A stretch of DNA of 64,000 nucleotides from NCBI RefSeq assembly GCF_030683065.1, contig NZ_JAUXMX010000041.1:1-64000 (forward strand), read 5' to 3'. Positions 29,018 to 37,701 of the stretch are shown in pieces. A model generated the notes under the pieces. The model was not told the origin of the DNA. It ran no database searches and saw only the letters and a program-made list of their open reading frames with translations. Within the stretch, counting starts at the first letter, position 1, and every line of letters begins with the position of its first letter. This DNA is from Pseudomonas sp. GTDB taxonomy: Bacteria > Pseudomonadota > Gammaproteobacteria > Pseudomonadales > Pseudomonadaceae. The position numbers were made by a program, and so were the translations under genes.

Positions 29018-30544
29018 TCAGGTTGCGTGAGCGAGCGACGGCAGGCTCAGGTAGCGGGTCAGCCGCGCCTGCTGTGACGGGGTCATGAACAAGCCCAACT
29101 TAGTGCGCCGCCAGAGAATATCAGCGGCGTCCATGGCCCATTCCTGCTGGCACAGGTAATCCACTTCCCGCGTATATAAACCGCCGCCCAGGTGTTCGCC
29201 GAGGTCGCTCAGTTCCTTCACTCCATCCAGCAGAACCCAGCTGCGGCTGCCGTAGCAGCTGGCCCAGCGCCGGGCGAGGGCGCTTGGCAGCCAGCCGAAC
29301 CGTGCGCTCAGGGCTTCGACCATGGCGCTTTGGCTTTGCAGGTTTTCCGCGCCAGGGAGCAGGGCGCTGGCGGTCCAGCTTGGCTTCATCTGCGGGAAGT
29401 GCGGCGCCAAGTGTGCCAGTGCCGACTCCGCCAATTTGCGGTAGGTGGTCAGCTTGCCGCCGAACACCGAGAGCAAGGGCGCCTCCCCCGGTTGTCCCGA
29501 TAGCGCCAGGGTGTAGTCACGGGTGATCGCAGAAGGCTCGTCGGATTCGTCGTCGCACAGCGGCCGCACCCCGGCGAAGCTGTGCAGGATGTCGCCACGT
29601 TCGAGCTGTTTCTTGAAGTGGGCGTTGACCACCTGCAACAGGTAAGCAGTTTCCTCATCGCTGATTGCCACCTTGGCCGGGTCGCCGGTGTATTCGCGGT
29701 CGGTGGTGCCGATCATGGTGAAGCGGTCGAGGTAGGGGATGGCGAAGACGATGCGGCGGTCTTCGTTTTGCAGGATGTAGGCCTGCTCACCGTCGAACAG
29801 CTTCGGCACGATGATATGGCTGCCCTGAATCAGGCGGATGCCGTAGGGCGAGTCCTGTTTCAGGTCCTCGCGGATAAAGCGCGCCACCCAGGGGCCGGCG
29901 GCATTGACCAGGGCACGGGCGCGGATCGACAGCAGGCTGCCATCGGCGCGTTCCAGATGCAGGTGCCACAAGCCCTTGGCACGCCGTGCGCTGACGCAGC
30001 GGGTGCGGGTGTGTACATGAGCGCCTTGTTCGCGGGCGGCCATGGCATTCAGCACTACCAGGCGGGCATCGTCGACCCAGCAATCGGAATACTCGAAGCC
30101 ACGACTGATCTCCGCTTTCAATGGGCTGCCAGCGCCGAAACGCAGGCTGCGCGAACCAGGGAGTTTCTCACGCTTGCCCAAGTGATCATAAAGAAACAGG
30201 CCGGCACGAATCATCCAGGCCGGGCGTAGGTGCGGCCGGTGCGGCAGGATGAAACGCATGGGCTTGACGATATGTGGCGCCTTGGCCAGCAGCACTTCGC
30301 GCTCTGCCAGGGCTTCGTGCACCAGGCGAAATTCATAGTGCTCCAGGTAGCGCAGGCCGCCGTGGATCAGCTTGCTGCTGGCCGATGAGGTGTGTTCGGC
30401 CAGGTCATCCTTTTCACAAAGGAATACCGACAGGCCGCGACCGGCCGCATCGGCGGCGATGCCGACGCCATTGATGCCACCGCCGACGACCGCCAGGTCA
30501 TAGACTTCGGCAAGAGGGGTCGTGTGATTGGGACGAATAAGCAT
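29018..30544 (-). CDS. glpD: Glycerol-3-phosphate dehydrogenase
   Basis: FAD flavoprotein of 508 residues that oxidises glycerol 3-phosphate to dihydroxyacetone phosphate at the membrane, feeding electrons to quinone. The N-terminal dinucleotide-binding motif is DLAVVGGGINGVGIA, with SSASSKLIHGGLRYLE next to it. The middle carries TTDREYTGDP and the C-terminal part GGKLTTYRKLAE. It is downstream of glpR on the same strand, and glpK is nearby, so it completes glycerol use. Confidence 0.96.
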   Translation of the reverse strand: MLIRPNHTTPLAEVYDLAVVGGGINGVGIAADAAGRGLSVFLCEKDDLAEHTSSASSKLIHGGLRYLEHYEFRLVHEALAEREVLLAKAPHIVKPMRFILPHRPHLRPAWMIRAGLFLYDHLGKREKLPGSRSLRFGAGSPLKAEISRGFEYSDCWVDDARLVVLNAMAAREQGAHVHTRTRCVSARRAKGLWHLHLERADGSLLSIRARALVNAAGPWVARFIREDLKQDSPYGIRLIQGSHIIVPKLFDGEQAYILQNEDRRIVFAIPYLDRFTMIGTTDREYTGDPAKVAISDEETAYLLQVVNAHFKKQLERGDILHSFAGVRPLCDDESDEPSAITRDYTLALSGQPGEAPLLSVFGGKLTTYRKLAESALAHLAPHFPQMKPSWTASALLPGAENLQSQSAMVEALSARFGWLPSALARRWASCYGSRSWVLLDGVKELSDLGEHLGGGLYTREVDYLCQQEWAMDAADILWRRTKLGLFMTPSQQARLTRYLSLPSLAHAT

Positions 30545-30580
30545 GGCAGCACCGGAAAGTCGAAAGTGAACTTTGTGATG

Positions 30581-30592
30581 TTCGGTTTCGAA
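30581..30592. promoter_or_regulatory. Candidate GlpR operator before glpD
   Basis: TTCGGTTTCGAA lies 37 bases before the glpD start in the glpR-glpD gap. It is AT-flanked with TTCG/CGAA ends, as reported for GlpR-type operators, and could mediate repression of glpD. Match is weak. Confidence 0.3.
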
Positions 30593-30674
30593 AATATCCT
30601 AGTCGAATATGCACGGCTACGCCAGTGCGGATATTCGGGTTCGCGCCGAGCGGTCATGGTGGAGGCAGCAGGCG

Positions 30675-31433
30675 TCAGACCACGTCCAGCTGGACCTTGT
30701 TCTCGGCCAGCAGGCGCTTAATTGTGGGTGACGGTGCGGCGTCGGTGAATACTCGGTCGACCAGGGTGATTGAGCCCAGGCGCACGACTGCATTGCGCCC
30801 GAACTTGCTCGAATCGACGGCGAGAAAGACTTGCCGGGCATTGTCGATAATGGCCTGGGAAACCCGTACTTCCTGGTAATCAAAGTCGAGCAGGCTGCCG
30901 TCCTCATCGATGCCGCTGATACCTACCAGGGCAAAGTCGACCTTGAACTGCTGGATGAAATCTACCGTCGACTGGCCGACTATTCCGCCGTCGCTGCGCA
31001 CGGTGCCGCCGGTCACCAATACCTCGAAATCTGCCTTGGCACTGAGCTGGGCGGCGACCTGCAAGTTATTGGTGATGACCTTCAAACCCTTGCGTTTAAG
31101 CAGTTCACGGGCAATTGCCTCGGTGGTGGTGCCGATGTTGATGAACAGTGAAGCGTGATCGGGGATGTGTGCTGCGATGGCCGCAGCGATGCGTTGTTTC
31201 TCCTCGCGCATCTGTCCGGCTCGCATGGTGTAGGCGGTGTTCTGGGTGCTCGACGCTTCGCTCGCCGCGCCGCCATGGGTGCGCCTTAGCAGGCCTTGCT
31301 CGGCCAACTGGTTGATGTCGCGACGGATAGTTTGCGGGGTGACGGCAAATGCTTGGGCCAGCTCGTCAATACTGACGTAGCCACGTTCGCGAGCGAGGGC
31401 GAGGATGTCATGTTGGCGGGGCGCCAGGGTCAT
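30675..31433 (-). CDS. glpR: Glycerol-3-phosphate regulon repressor GlpR
   Basis: DeoR family repressor of 252 residues. The N-terminal helix-turn-helix ([39 protein letters not shown]) is followed by the sugar-phosphate isomerase-like effector domain ([30 protein letters not shown]). The ATG at 31433 (MTLAPRQHD) is chosen from family length; in-frame ORF extends upstream to 31640, but into a repeat. It precedes glpD on the same strand. Confidence 0.93.
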   Translation of the reverse strand: MTLAPRQHDILALARERGYVSIDELAQAFAVTPQTIRRDINQLAEQGLLRRTHGGAASEASSTQNTAYTMRAGQMREEKQRIAAAIAAHIPDHASLFINIGTTTEAIARELLKRKGLKVITNNLQVAAQLSAKADFEVLVTGGTVRSDGGIVGQSTVDFIQQFKVDFALVGISGIDEDGSLLDFDYQEVRVSQAIIDNARQVFLAVDSSKFGRNAVVRLGSITLVDRVFTDAAPSPTIKRLLAENKVQLDVV

Positions 31434-31493
31434 GGTCGGGATCCTTGTTTTGTTCAGCATTATAGGCTGTCGTTGAAGAAATTTTATGGTCTG

Positions 31494-31563
31494 CCATCCA
31501 TGGCGGCCACCCTGCGGGCCGTCGCTGCGCGACGTTAAAAACTGCTCCTGGCAGTTTTTTCGG
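31494..31563. repeat. Dispersed repeat with internal terminator-like hairpin (copy 1)
   Basis: CCATGGCGGCCACCCTGCGG, then GTCGCTGCGCGACGTTAAAA, then ACTGC/GCAGT hairpin and T6. A closely similar sequence is at 59076-59152. It lies between glpR and ybaK, and its T-tract could end plus-strand transcripts. Confidence 0.65.
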
Positions 31564-31605
31564 CTAAGGTACGCGGACTTAGCCAGATAATCTTCACAAA
31601 CGAAC

Positions 31606-32073
31606 ATGACGCCAGCCATCGATCTGCTGAAGAAACACAAAGTTGCACATCAGGTGCACAGCTACAGCCACGATCCCAAGGCTGCCTCCTATGGTCTGGA
31701 GGCCGCGGAGAAACTCAATCTGCAACCGGCGCGGGTGTTCAAGACGTTGCTGGTCGCCAGTGAGAAAGCCGAGTTGCTGGTCGCCGTGGTGCCGGTTGCC
31801 GGTAGCCTCGATCTGAAGGCCCTGGCCCACGCCGCCGGGGTGAAGAAGGTCGACATGGCCGACCCCGCTGCGGCGCAACGCGCCACCGGCTATCTACTCG
31901 GTGGCATCAGCCCGCTGGGGCAGAAGAAGCGCTTGCGCACCTTTATTGATGAGTCGGCGCAGCACTATCCGAGTATCTTCGTCAGCGCCGGGCGGCGCGG
32001 GCTGGAGGTGGAGTTGGCGGCTGAGGTGCTGGCGCAACTGACCCAGGCCGGTTTCGCTGCCATCGGCCGGTAA
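31606..32073 (+). CDS. ybaK: Cys-tRNA(Pro)/Cys-tRNA deacylase YbaK
   Basis: Protein of 155 residues in the YbaK/ProX-type editing family, which hydrolyses mischarged Cys-tRNA(Pro). The segments [35 protein letters not shown]-like core and [21 protein letters not shown] are family features; Lys near PARVFKTL is the expected catalytic residue. It is about 95 bases before glpK in the same direction and divergent from glpR. Confidence 0.92.
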   Translation: MTPAIDLLKKHKVAHQVHSYSHDPKAASYGLEAAEKLNLQPARVFKTLLVASEKAELLVAVVPVAGSLDLKALAHAAGVKKVDMADPAAAQRATGYLLGGISPLGQKKRLRTFIDESAQHYPSIFVSAGRRGLEVELAAEVLAQLTQAGFAAIGR

Positions 32074-32150
32074 TGAGTTGCGCCGGTGCTTTAACCGCTG
32101 GCACCGTAGGTTGGCGCTGAGCGCAGCGCACACACTGTTGCAAACGCCAT

Positions 32151-32158
32151 AACAACAA
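32151..32158 (+). promoter_or_regulatory. Hfq/Crc-type CA motif before glpK
   Basis: AACAACAA runs directly into AGG of the ribosome binding site, ten bases before the glpK ATG. It is an exact AANAANAA match, suggesting translational catabolite repression of glycerol kinase. Confidence 0.55.
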
Positions 32159-32168
32159 GGAAATCTGC

Positions 32169-33656
32169 ATGTCCGACTACCTGCTTGCGATCGACCAAGG
32201 CACTACCAGCAGCCGCGCCATTATCTTCAATGCCCAGGGCTTGCCGGTGGCACGTGCGCAGCAGGAGTTCAAGCAGTACTTCCCGCAGGATGGCTGGGTC
32301 GAGCACGACGGTGAAGAGCTCTGGCAGAGCACTCTTGCGGTCTGCCGTGAAGCGCTCATCCAGGGCAATCTGGACGCCAGCCAGATCGCGGCCATCGGCA
32401 TCACCAACCAGCGCGAGACTACTCTGGTGTGGGACGCGGCGACCGGCACCCCGATTCACCCGGCTATTGTCTGGCAGGATCGGCGCACCGCCGATTACTG
32501 CGCCGAGCTCAAGGCCGCTGGCCACGAGGCGGCAGTGGCGGCCAAGACCGGGCTGTTGATCGATCCTTATTTCTCCGGCACCAAGTTGCGCTGGGTTCTC
32601 GATAACGTCGCCGGTGCCCGCGAGCGTGCCGAGCGTGGCGAACTGCGCTTCGGTACGGTGGACAGCTTTTTGCTGTGGCGCCTGACCGGCGGCAAGTCGC
32701 ACAAAACCGACGCGACCAATGCCTCGCGCACTCTACTGTTCAATATCCACACTCAGCAGTGGGATGCGCACATGCTGGCGTTGCTGGAGATTCCGCCCAG
32801 CCTGCTGCCCGAGGTGCTGGATTGCGCCGCCGACTTCGGTGTCATCGACGCCGAACTGCTCGGCGCAGCGATCCCGGTGCTGGGCATGGCTGGCGATCAA
32901 CAGGCGGCGCTGATCGGCCAGGCCTGCTTCCAGCCGGGCATGGTCAAGAGTACCTATGGCACTGGCTGCTTCATGATCCAGAACACCGGCGATACGCCGG
33001 TGGCCTCGAAAAATCGCTTGCTCACCACCGTCGGTTACCGCCTGGATGGCAAGGTCACGTATGCGGTGGAGGGCAGCATCTTCGTCGCTGGCGCCGCGGT
33101 GCAGTGGCTGCGCGACGGCATCAAGCTGATCAGCCATGCGCGCGAAAGCGAGGCTCTGGCTGAGGCGACTGGCGATGCGTGCGGGGTCTACCTGGTACCG
33201 GCGTTTACCGGCCTCGGCGCGCCCTACTGGGACCCGAAGGCGCGCGGCGCGATTTTCGGTTTGACCCGTGACACCGGGATCAAAGAGATCGTTACCGCCG
33301 GTTTGCAATCAGTCTGCTACCAGACCCGGGACCTGCTTGAAGCCATGCGCCAGGACGGCGCCGCCGAACCCAGCGCGCTAAGGGTGGATGGCGGCATGGT
33401 GGAGAATAACTGGGTCATGCAGTTTCTTGCCGACATCCTCGGCGTGCCGGTCGAGCGCCCCGAGATCACCGAAACCACCGCCCTCGGCGTGGCCTATCTG
33501 GCGGGGCTGAAGGCGGGCATCTACCGCGACCTCGACGAGATTGCCGGGCATTGGCAGCGCCAACAGCGCTTTGACCCGCGCATGGGCGCAGAGCACCGCA
33601 GCACGCTTTACCACGGCTGGCTGGATGCCGTGCAGCGGGTGCGCAGCGAGGGTTGA
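32169..33656 (+). CDS. glpK: Glycerol kinase
   Basis: Cytoplasmic kinase of 495 residues of the FGGY family that makes glycerol 3-phosphate. The N-terminal phosphate-binding segment is [12 protein letters not shown]. Further family features are [39 protein letters not shown] and [11 protein letters not shown]. It sits downstream of ybaK and, unusually for Pseudomonas, no glycerol facilitator gene glpF is beside it; a tandem repeat array follows instead. Confidence 0.97.
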   Translation: MSDYLLAIDQGTTSSRAIIFNAQGLPVARAQQEFKQYFPQDGWVEHDGEELWQSTLAVCREALIQGNLDASQIAAIGITNQRETTLVWDAATGTPIHPAIVWQDRRTADYCAELKAAGHEAAVAAKTGLLIDPYFSGTKLRWVLDNVAGARERAERGELRFGTVDSFLLWRLTGGKSHKTDATNASRTLLFNIHTQQWDAHMLALLEIPPSLLPEVLDCAADFGVIDAELLGAAIPVLGMAGDQQAALIGQACFQPGMVKSTYGTGCFMIQNTGDTPVASKNRLLTTVGYRLDGKVTYAVEGSIFVAGAAVQWLRDGIKLISHARESEALAEATGDACGVYLVPAFTGLGAPYWDPKARGAIFGLTRDTGIKEIVTAGLQSVCYQTRDLLEAMRQDGAAEPSALRVDGGMVENNWVMQFLADILGVPVERPEITETTALGVAYLAGLKAGIYRDLDEIAGHWQRQQRFDPRMGAEHRSTLYHGWLDAVQRVRSEG

Positions 33657-33662
33657 GCGATG

Positions 33663-34222
33663 CACCGGCCAGCGATAAACATTGGTCAGTGTAGGGTGCG
33701 TCTCGCCCACCAATGGGTCGGCGCGGCGAAGCTGGTGCGCACGGCGCACCCTACGGGATTGAGCGGGTGCATCGCAGTGCTCGGCCAGCGATAAACATTG
33801 GTCAGTGGAGGGTGCGTCTCGCCCACCAATGGGTAGGCGCGGCGAAGCTTGTGCGCACGGCGCACCCTACGGGATTGAGCGGGTGCACCGCAGTGCAGCG
33901 CCGGCCAGCGATAAATATTGGCCAGCGTAGGGTGCGTCTCGCCCACTAATGGGTAGGCGCTGCGAAGCTGGTGCGCACGGCGCACCCTTCAGGTTGCGCG
34001 GGTGCACCGCAGTGCTGCGCCGGCCAGCGATAAACATTGGCCAGCGTAGGGTGCGCCGCGCGCACCAACTGTGTTGGGCGGGTCGAGCTGGTGCGCACGG
34101 CGCACCCTACGGGATTGAGCGGGTGCACCGCAGTGCTGCGCTGGCCGGGATAAACATTGGCCAGCGTAGGGTGCGCTGCGCGCACCAATTGTGTTGGGCG
34201 GGTCGAGGTGGTGCGCATGGCA
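33663..34222. repeat. Five tandem ~119-bp palindromic repeats
   Basis: Copies begin near 33665, 33781, 33901, 34020 and 34141, each with GGCCAGCGATAAACATTGG (small changes). Within each, GTAGGGTGCG at the left is inverted as CGCACCCTAC at the right. Copies 1-3 share the centre CTCGCCCACCAATGGGT; copies 4-5 carry CGCGCACCAACTGTGTTGGG instead. The array fills the gap between glpK and the PilJ-N-type gene. ORFs running through it are repeat artefacts. Confidence 0.9.
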
Positions 34223-34238
34223 CGCCCTGCCGGCCGCC

Positions 34239-35021
34239 TCAGGAACCCGCCAGCATCACCCCTTCATACTGGCTGGTCAGCTCATTCATCTGCCACAGCA
34301 GGGTCTCGCTGGTGGTGGCGATCACTGTCGGTACAAAGCGCGAGTCGGCCGATAGGTTGAAGCCGGCGCGGGTGAAGCGCCATTGCGCTTCGGCCTGCTG
34401 CAGGCCCTTGGCGATGGCCGGGGTGTTCTGCCGGGCCTGCTGCAGTTCCTGCAGGGCCTGGTCGAATTCCTCCACAGCTTGATCGAAGGCCTGCTCCAGG
34501 CCGGCGACCGGCAGGCGCCAACTCATGGCTAGGTAGAGTTTGGCGATGCGCTGGCTGAGCATGCGCTGGCGGCCGCTGCGGTTGACCAGGCGTGCGCTTT
34601 GCCCGCCGCTGTGGCGTTCGAGCAGTTGCACCACCTGCTCGCTCTGCGCCAGCAGTTGATCGCTGAGTTCCAGCATGGTCAGCGCCTGCTGTTTGTCCGG
34701 GCGCGACAGTGCCAGTTCGCGGTAGCGTTGCCAGGTTTGCCCCACGTCGGTCAGAGCGGTGCGAATCTGTGCGGTGGGTGCATAGTCACCGAGGGCCAGG
34801 TAGTTACTCTCGAACTTGGCGATACTCTGGTCGAGTTGTTGTTCGGCCAGGTCCGGACGAACCTCGGCGCCGATCATCAGGTAACTCTTGGCGATACGCT
34901 GACTGAGCATGCGCTGCATGCCGGACAGGTTCATCGCTTCGGCGGCGTTGATGGTTGCCCAGCTCGGTGGGCTGAGCAGGGCTAGGCCGAACAGCAGGCT
35001 GGCAATAATGGGTTTGAGCAT
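34239..35021 (-). CDS. Exported protein with two PilJ N-terminal (type IV pili MCP-like) repeats
   Basis: Protein of 260 residues with a signal peptide (residues 1-22, ending SWA). It contains two copies of a distinct motif: GMQRMLSQRIAKSYLM near residue 35 and GRQRMLSQRIAKLYLA near residue 150. This motif marks the PilJ N-terminal/NIT-like sensory fold, here without membrane anchor or signalling output, so it would be a free periplasmic ligand-binding protein. The ATG at 35021 follows AAGGAG. The gene stands alone; the function is not known. Confidence 0.75.
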   Translation of the reverse strand: MLKPIIASLLFGLALLSPPSWATINAAEAMNLSGMQRMLSQRIAKSYLMIGAEVRPDLAEQQLDQSIAKFESNYLALGDYAPTAQIRTALTDVGQTWQRYRELALSRPDKQQALTMLELSDQLLAQSEQVVQLLERHSGGQSARLVNRSGRQRMLSQRIAKLYLAMSWRLPVAGLEQAFDQAVEEFDQALQELQQARQNTPAIAKGLQQAEAQWRFTRAGFNLSADSRFVPTVIATTSETLLWQMNELTSQYEGVMLAGS

Positions 35022-35253
35022 AGGGGGTGTCTCCTTGAGGTCCGCGACGACCGGACTGCGGCGTAAGCGCAAGGCCGTGGTCTGCATACGGTGTGGTGCT
35101 TTTGCCGGTGCGCTGTGGACGCCTGGTCTTTATCCGCGAATTTCGCGGCTGAAGCCGCTCATACGGGACGATACAGTCATCCAGGCTGCACTCGTGGCAA
35201 CGCATAACCGCAGCAGATCCACGGGAAAGGCCCCGCACAGCAGGGCCTGGCCG

Positions 35254-36483
35254 TCAGTAGCTGTATTGCAGTTGCACCCAGAGCTTGTCGGTGTCGACGG
35301 AGACGTCGTCGGCATTGTAGCCGGCGTACTTGACCAGGCCGACCAGGCCCTTCACGCCGGGAATCGCATGGGCGTAGGAGACATCGATCTCCGAGCCGTA
35401 GTGACTGCTGCCACGCTCGGCGCGGTAGTCGTGATACCAGGCCGCCAGGGTGCCGCCCAGTAGCGGTGCGCTGCCGCCGAGGTAGGCGTCCTTGATCCCA
35501 TTGGCCGGGGTCAGCAGGAAGATGTCGGCCCAGCCCTGGAAAGCATGCTTGGTCGCCAGCGGGGTCTGGAAGGCGCGGTTACCCGGCCCCGAAGCACCAC
35601 CCAGTACCTCATAACCAGCCTTCAGCGCGACGCCCTGGATCGTGTAGCCCAGTTCGGCCAGGTAGTAGTCGCTATCCAGCTTCAATGGATTATCGGCGTA
35701 ATCCTTTTGCTTGGCGTACTCCAGGGCATAGCTGATCCCCGAGATGACGCCATTCAGGCGTACGCCGGTGGTCTGGCTCGACTGGCCGCCAGCGGCCAGG
35801 TTATCCAGGCCCAGGCGGTACTGGTAGGCGCTGGCAATCAGCTCGGGCATCAGCACGTACTGGGCATTCAGCAGGTGGCTGTGGCCGTCGATATTGGCCG
35901 GGTTGGCGGCGGTATCGAAGCGGCCGTTGCCGGGGCCGAAGATGGTATTGATAGTGTCGATATAGGCGTAGCTCAGGGTCAGCCCGGTGAGGGGCTTGAG
36001 CTGCAGGAGGGCGCCGTCATAGGTCTGCTCGTTCTGCCGCCAGGCGACGCCGCCGATGAAGCGCTGGTTGTCCAGGTTGATGCGCTGGCGACCAAGCACG
36101 GCGCTGCCGTATGTATGGTCATAGCGCAACAGGGCCTGGTTGACCTCGCTGCCGTCCGGGTCGGCGACCACTGAGTAGTCGCCCTGGCCGTTGCGTGTGC
36201 TGTTGTAGCTGGCGTCACCAATGCGGCTGACGTTGTCGGCCTCGACCAGCGCCGAGAGGCCGTACCACTTGCCGCTCTGGAAGCCGACGCGGGTGCGCAG
36301 GGTCTGGGCGTTGGCGTTGTTCAGCGTATTGTCCTGATCGACGTGTTCGTAGCGGTAGCGCAGGTCGAGGATTGGCTTGCCTTCGGTGATCAGTGTGCTC
36401 AGTGGCTGGGTAGCGAAAGCGGCGTGGCTGAAGGTGCTGCTGGCGATGGCCAGGGACAAGAGGGAGAGTGTTATCGGGCGCAT
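35254..36483 (-). CDS. Outer-membrane porin-like beta-barrel protein
   Basis: Protein of 409 residues with signal peptide (residues 1-24, ending AFA). Alternating strands, RYRYEHVDQD, RTRVGFQSGKWYGLSALVEA and the aromatic C-terminus LQLQYSY-like ending are typical of outer-membrane barrels; the family may be the alginate-export-like porins. The substrate is unknown. The ATG at 36483 follows AGGA. A sigma-54-type promoter at 36618-36633 and a strong terminator at 36513-36566 lie upstream on the same strand, so it is probably controlled at transcript elongation. Confidence 0.8.
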   Translation of the reverse strand: MRPITLSLLSLAIASSTFSHAAFATQPLSTLITEGKPILDLRYRYEHVDQDNTLNNANAQTLRTRVGFQSGKWYGLSALVEADNVSRIGDASYNSTRNGQGDYSVVADPDGSEVNQALLRYDHTYGSAVLGRQRINLDNQRFIGGVAWRQNEQTYDGALLQLKPLTGLTLSYAYIDTINTIFGPGNGRFDTAANPANIDGHSHLLNAQYVLMPELIASAYQYRLGLDNLAAGGQSSQTTGVRLNGVISGISYALEYAKQKDYADNPLKLDSDYYLAELGYTIQGVALKAGYEVLGGASGPGNRAFQTPLATKHAFQGWADIFLLTPANGIKDAYLGGSAPLLGGTLAAWYHDYRAERGSSHYGSEIDVSYAHAIPGVKGLVGLVKYAGYNADDVSVDTDKLWVQLQYSY

Positions 36484-36512
36484 GGCATGCTTCCTATATG
36501 GGCCAAAATCGC

Positions 36513-36566
36513 AAAAAAAAACGTCACAGTGCCCGCGGCTCGAAGATGAGCGGGGTACGGTGACGT
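36513..36566 (-). terminator. Intrinsic terminator in porin leader
   Basis: AACGTCAC / GTGACGTT stem plus inner CCCGC / GCGGG pairing, followed on the minus strand by nine U residues (36513-36521). It lies 30 bases before the porin start codon. With the promoter at 36618-36633 it would give an RNA of about 95 nt. Confidence 0.75.
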
Positions 36567-36617
36567 TGTTGTCGGATGTGTGGCAGACACGCCGTTGTGC
36601 TGACCGAGGCTAGACAT

Positions 36618-36633
36618 AGCAGGTGGCGTGCCA
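36618..36633 (-). promoter_or_regulatory. Sigma-54 (RpoN) type promoter upstream of porin
   Basis: The minus strand reads TGGCACGCCACCTGCT: a full TGGCACG -24 element and CTGCT for TTGCW, with ten bases between GG and GC. The start site would be near 36607. The other parts of the 36484-36825 gap show no gene. Confidence 0.65.
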
Positions 36634-36825
36634 GGATTTTCAAGTGTCTGATTTATTTAGGATTAGTGGTTTTTTTAGAACCTTTCGCGATTGATCCGTG
36701 CACCGCGCTCGCTCGCTGCGCCTTGGGACAGTGCAGCTGTAATGCCTTTATCGCGGGCGACTGTAGCGGGCGCACGGGCGCGGATTTCGGCATGCTCGAT
36801 TTCTTGCAGATCAGGAGTACCCCCT

Positions 36826-37644
36826 ATGCAACTCGAGTTCCATCAGGTCGACGCCTTCAGCAATCGCCCTTTCGCCGGCAACCCGGCCATTGTCTATCGC
36901 CTGGACCGCTGGCTCAGCGATGCACTGATGCAGCAAATCGCCGCCGAACACAACTTGGCAGAAACCGCCTTTCTGGTGAAGGAGGGCAGTGCCTGGCATA
37001 TCCGCTGGTTTACCCCGCTCGCCGAGGTGCCGCTGTGCGGGCATGCCACCCTGGCCAGTGCCTATGTGCTGTTTGAGTTGTATGCCGAGGCGGGCGAGAC
37101 CATCGATTTTATCTGTCTGTCCGGTGCGCTGCGGGTGAGTCGCGAGGCGGGCCTGCTGGTGCTGGATTTCCCGCTGCGCAGGGCCGAACCCTGTGGGTTG
37201 AACGCGCAGGTCGAGCAGGCCATGGGCATGCCGGTGCAGGCGTTATTGGCCCTGCAAGGCCCGCAGGGGATTCAGGAACTTTTGGTGATTCTGCCGTCGG
37301 AAGCCGCCGTGCGCGCGTTTCGGCCGAATCTGCCAGCCCTGGCCGAGTTGCCGGGTCTGGGGGTGCTGATCACCGCGCCAGGCGAGCAGCATGATTTCGT
37401 CTCGCGCTACTTCGCCCCTGCTATCGGCATCAACGAAGACCCGGTCACCGGCTCGACCCATTGCATGCTCACGCCCTATTGGGCCGAGCGTTTGGGCAAG
37501 ACGCAACTGAGTGCCTATCAGTGTTCGGCGCGCGGTGGCGAGTTGCACTGTAGGCTGGAGGGTGAGCGCGTCAAGATCGCCGGTCAGGCGGTATTAGTGG
37601 CCAGCGGGCGGCTGTGTTTGAGCGAGGATGGTGGACCGGGTTAA
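36826..37644 (+). CDS. PhzF family isomerase-like protein
   Basis: Protein of 272 residues of the PhzF (diaminopimelate-epimerase-like) fold. The two-lobed family markers are present: QVDAFSNRPFAGNPAIV at the start, AEHNLAETAFLV with the conserved catalytic Glu, VPLCGHATLASAYVL, and in the second lobe NEDPVTGSTHC. Other phenazine genes are absent, so this is a general PhzF-type enzyme of unknown substrate. The ATG at 36826 has AGGAG upstream; the long in-frame extension to 36691 is not family-like. Confidence 0.92.
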   Translation: MQLEFHQVDAFSNRPFAGNPAIVYRLDRWLSDALMQQIAAEHNLAETAFLVKEGSAWHIRWFTPLAEVPLCGHATLASAYVLFELYAEAGETIDFICLSGALRVSREAGLLVLDFPLRRAEPCGLNAQVEQAMGMPVQALLALQGPQGIQELLVILPSEAAVRAFRPNLPALAELPGLGVLITAPGEQHDFVSRYFAPAIGINEDPVTGSTHCMLTPYWAERLGKTQLSAYQCSARGGELHCRLEGERVKIAGQAVLVASGRLCLSEDGGPG

Positions 37645-37701
37645 CCGTGGAGTTGGTGCGCATGGCCTGGGCGGCCCTGCGCACCCTGCGAGCGGCGCTA
37701 G

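Noticed and set aside
33663..34222. CRISPR array
   Set aside because: Units are long, palindromic and directly adjacent without unique spacers, and no cas gene is near.
33686..34482. ORFs through the tandem repeat with repeated TLANVYRWP-type peptides
   Set aside because: Their repetition follows the DNA repeat unit and they occur on both strands; they are artefacts of the array.
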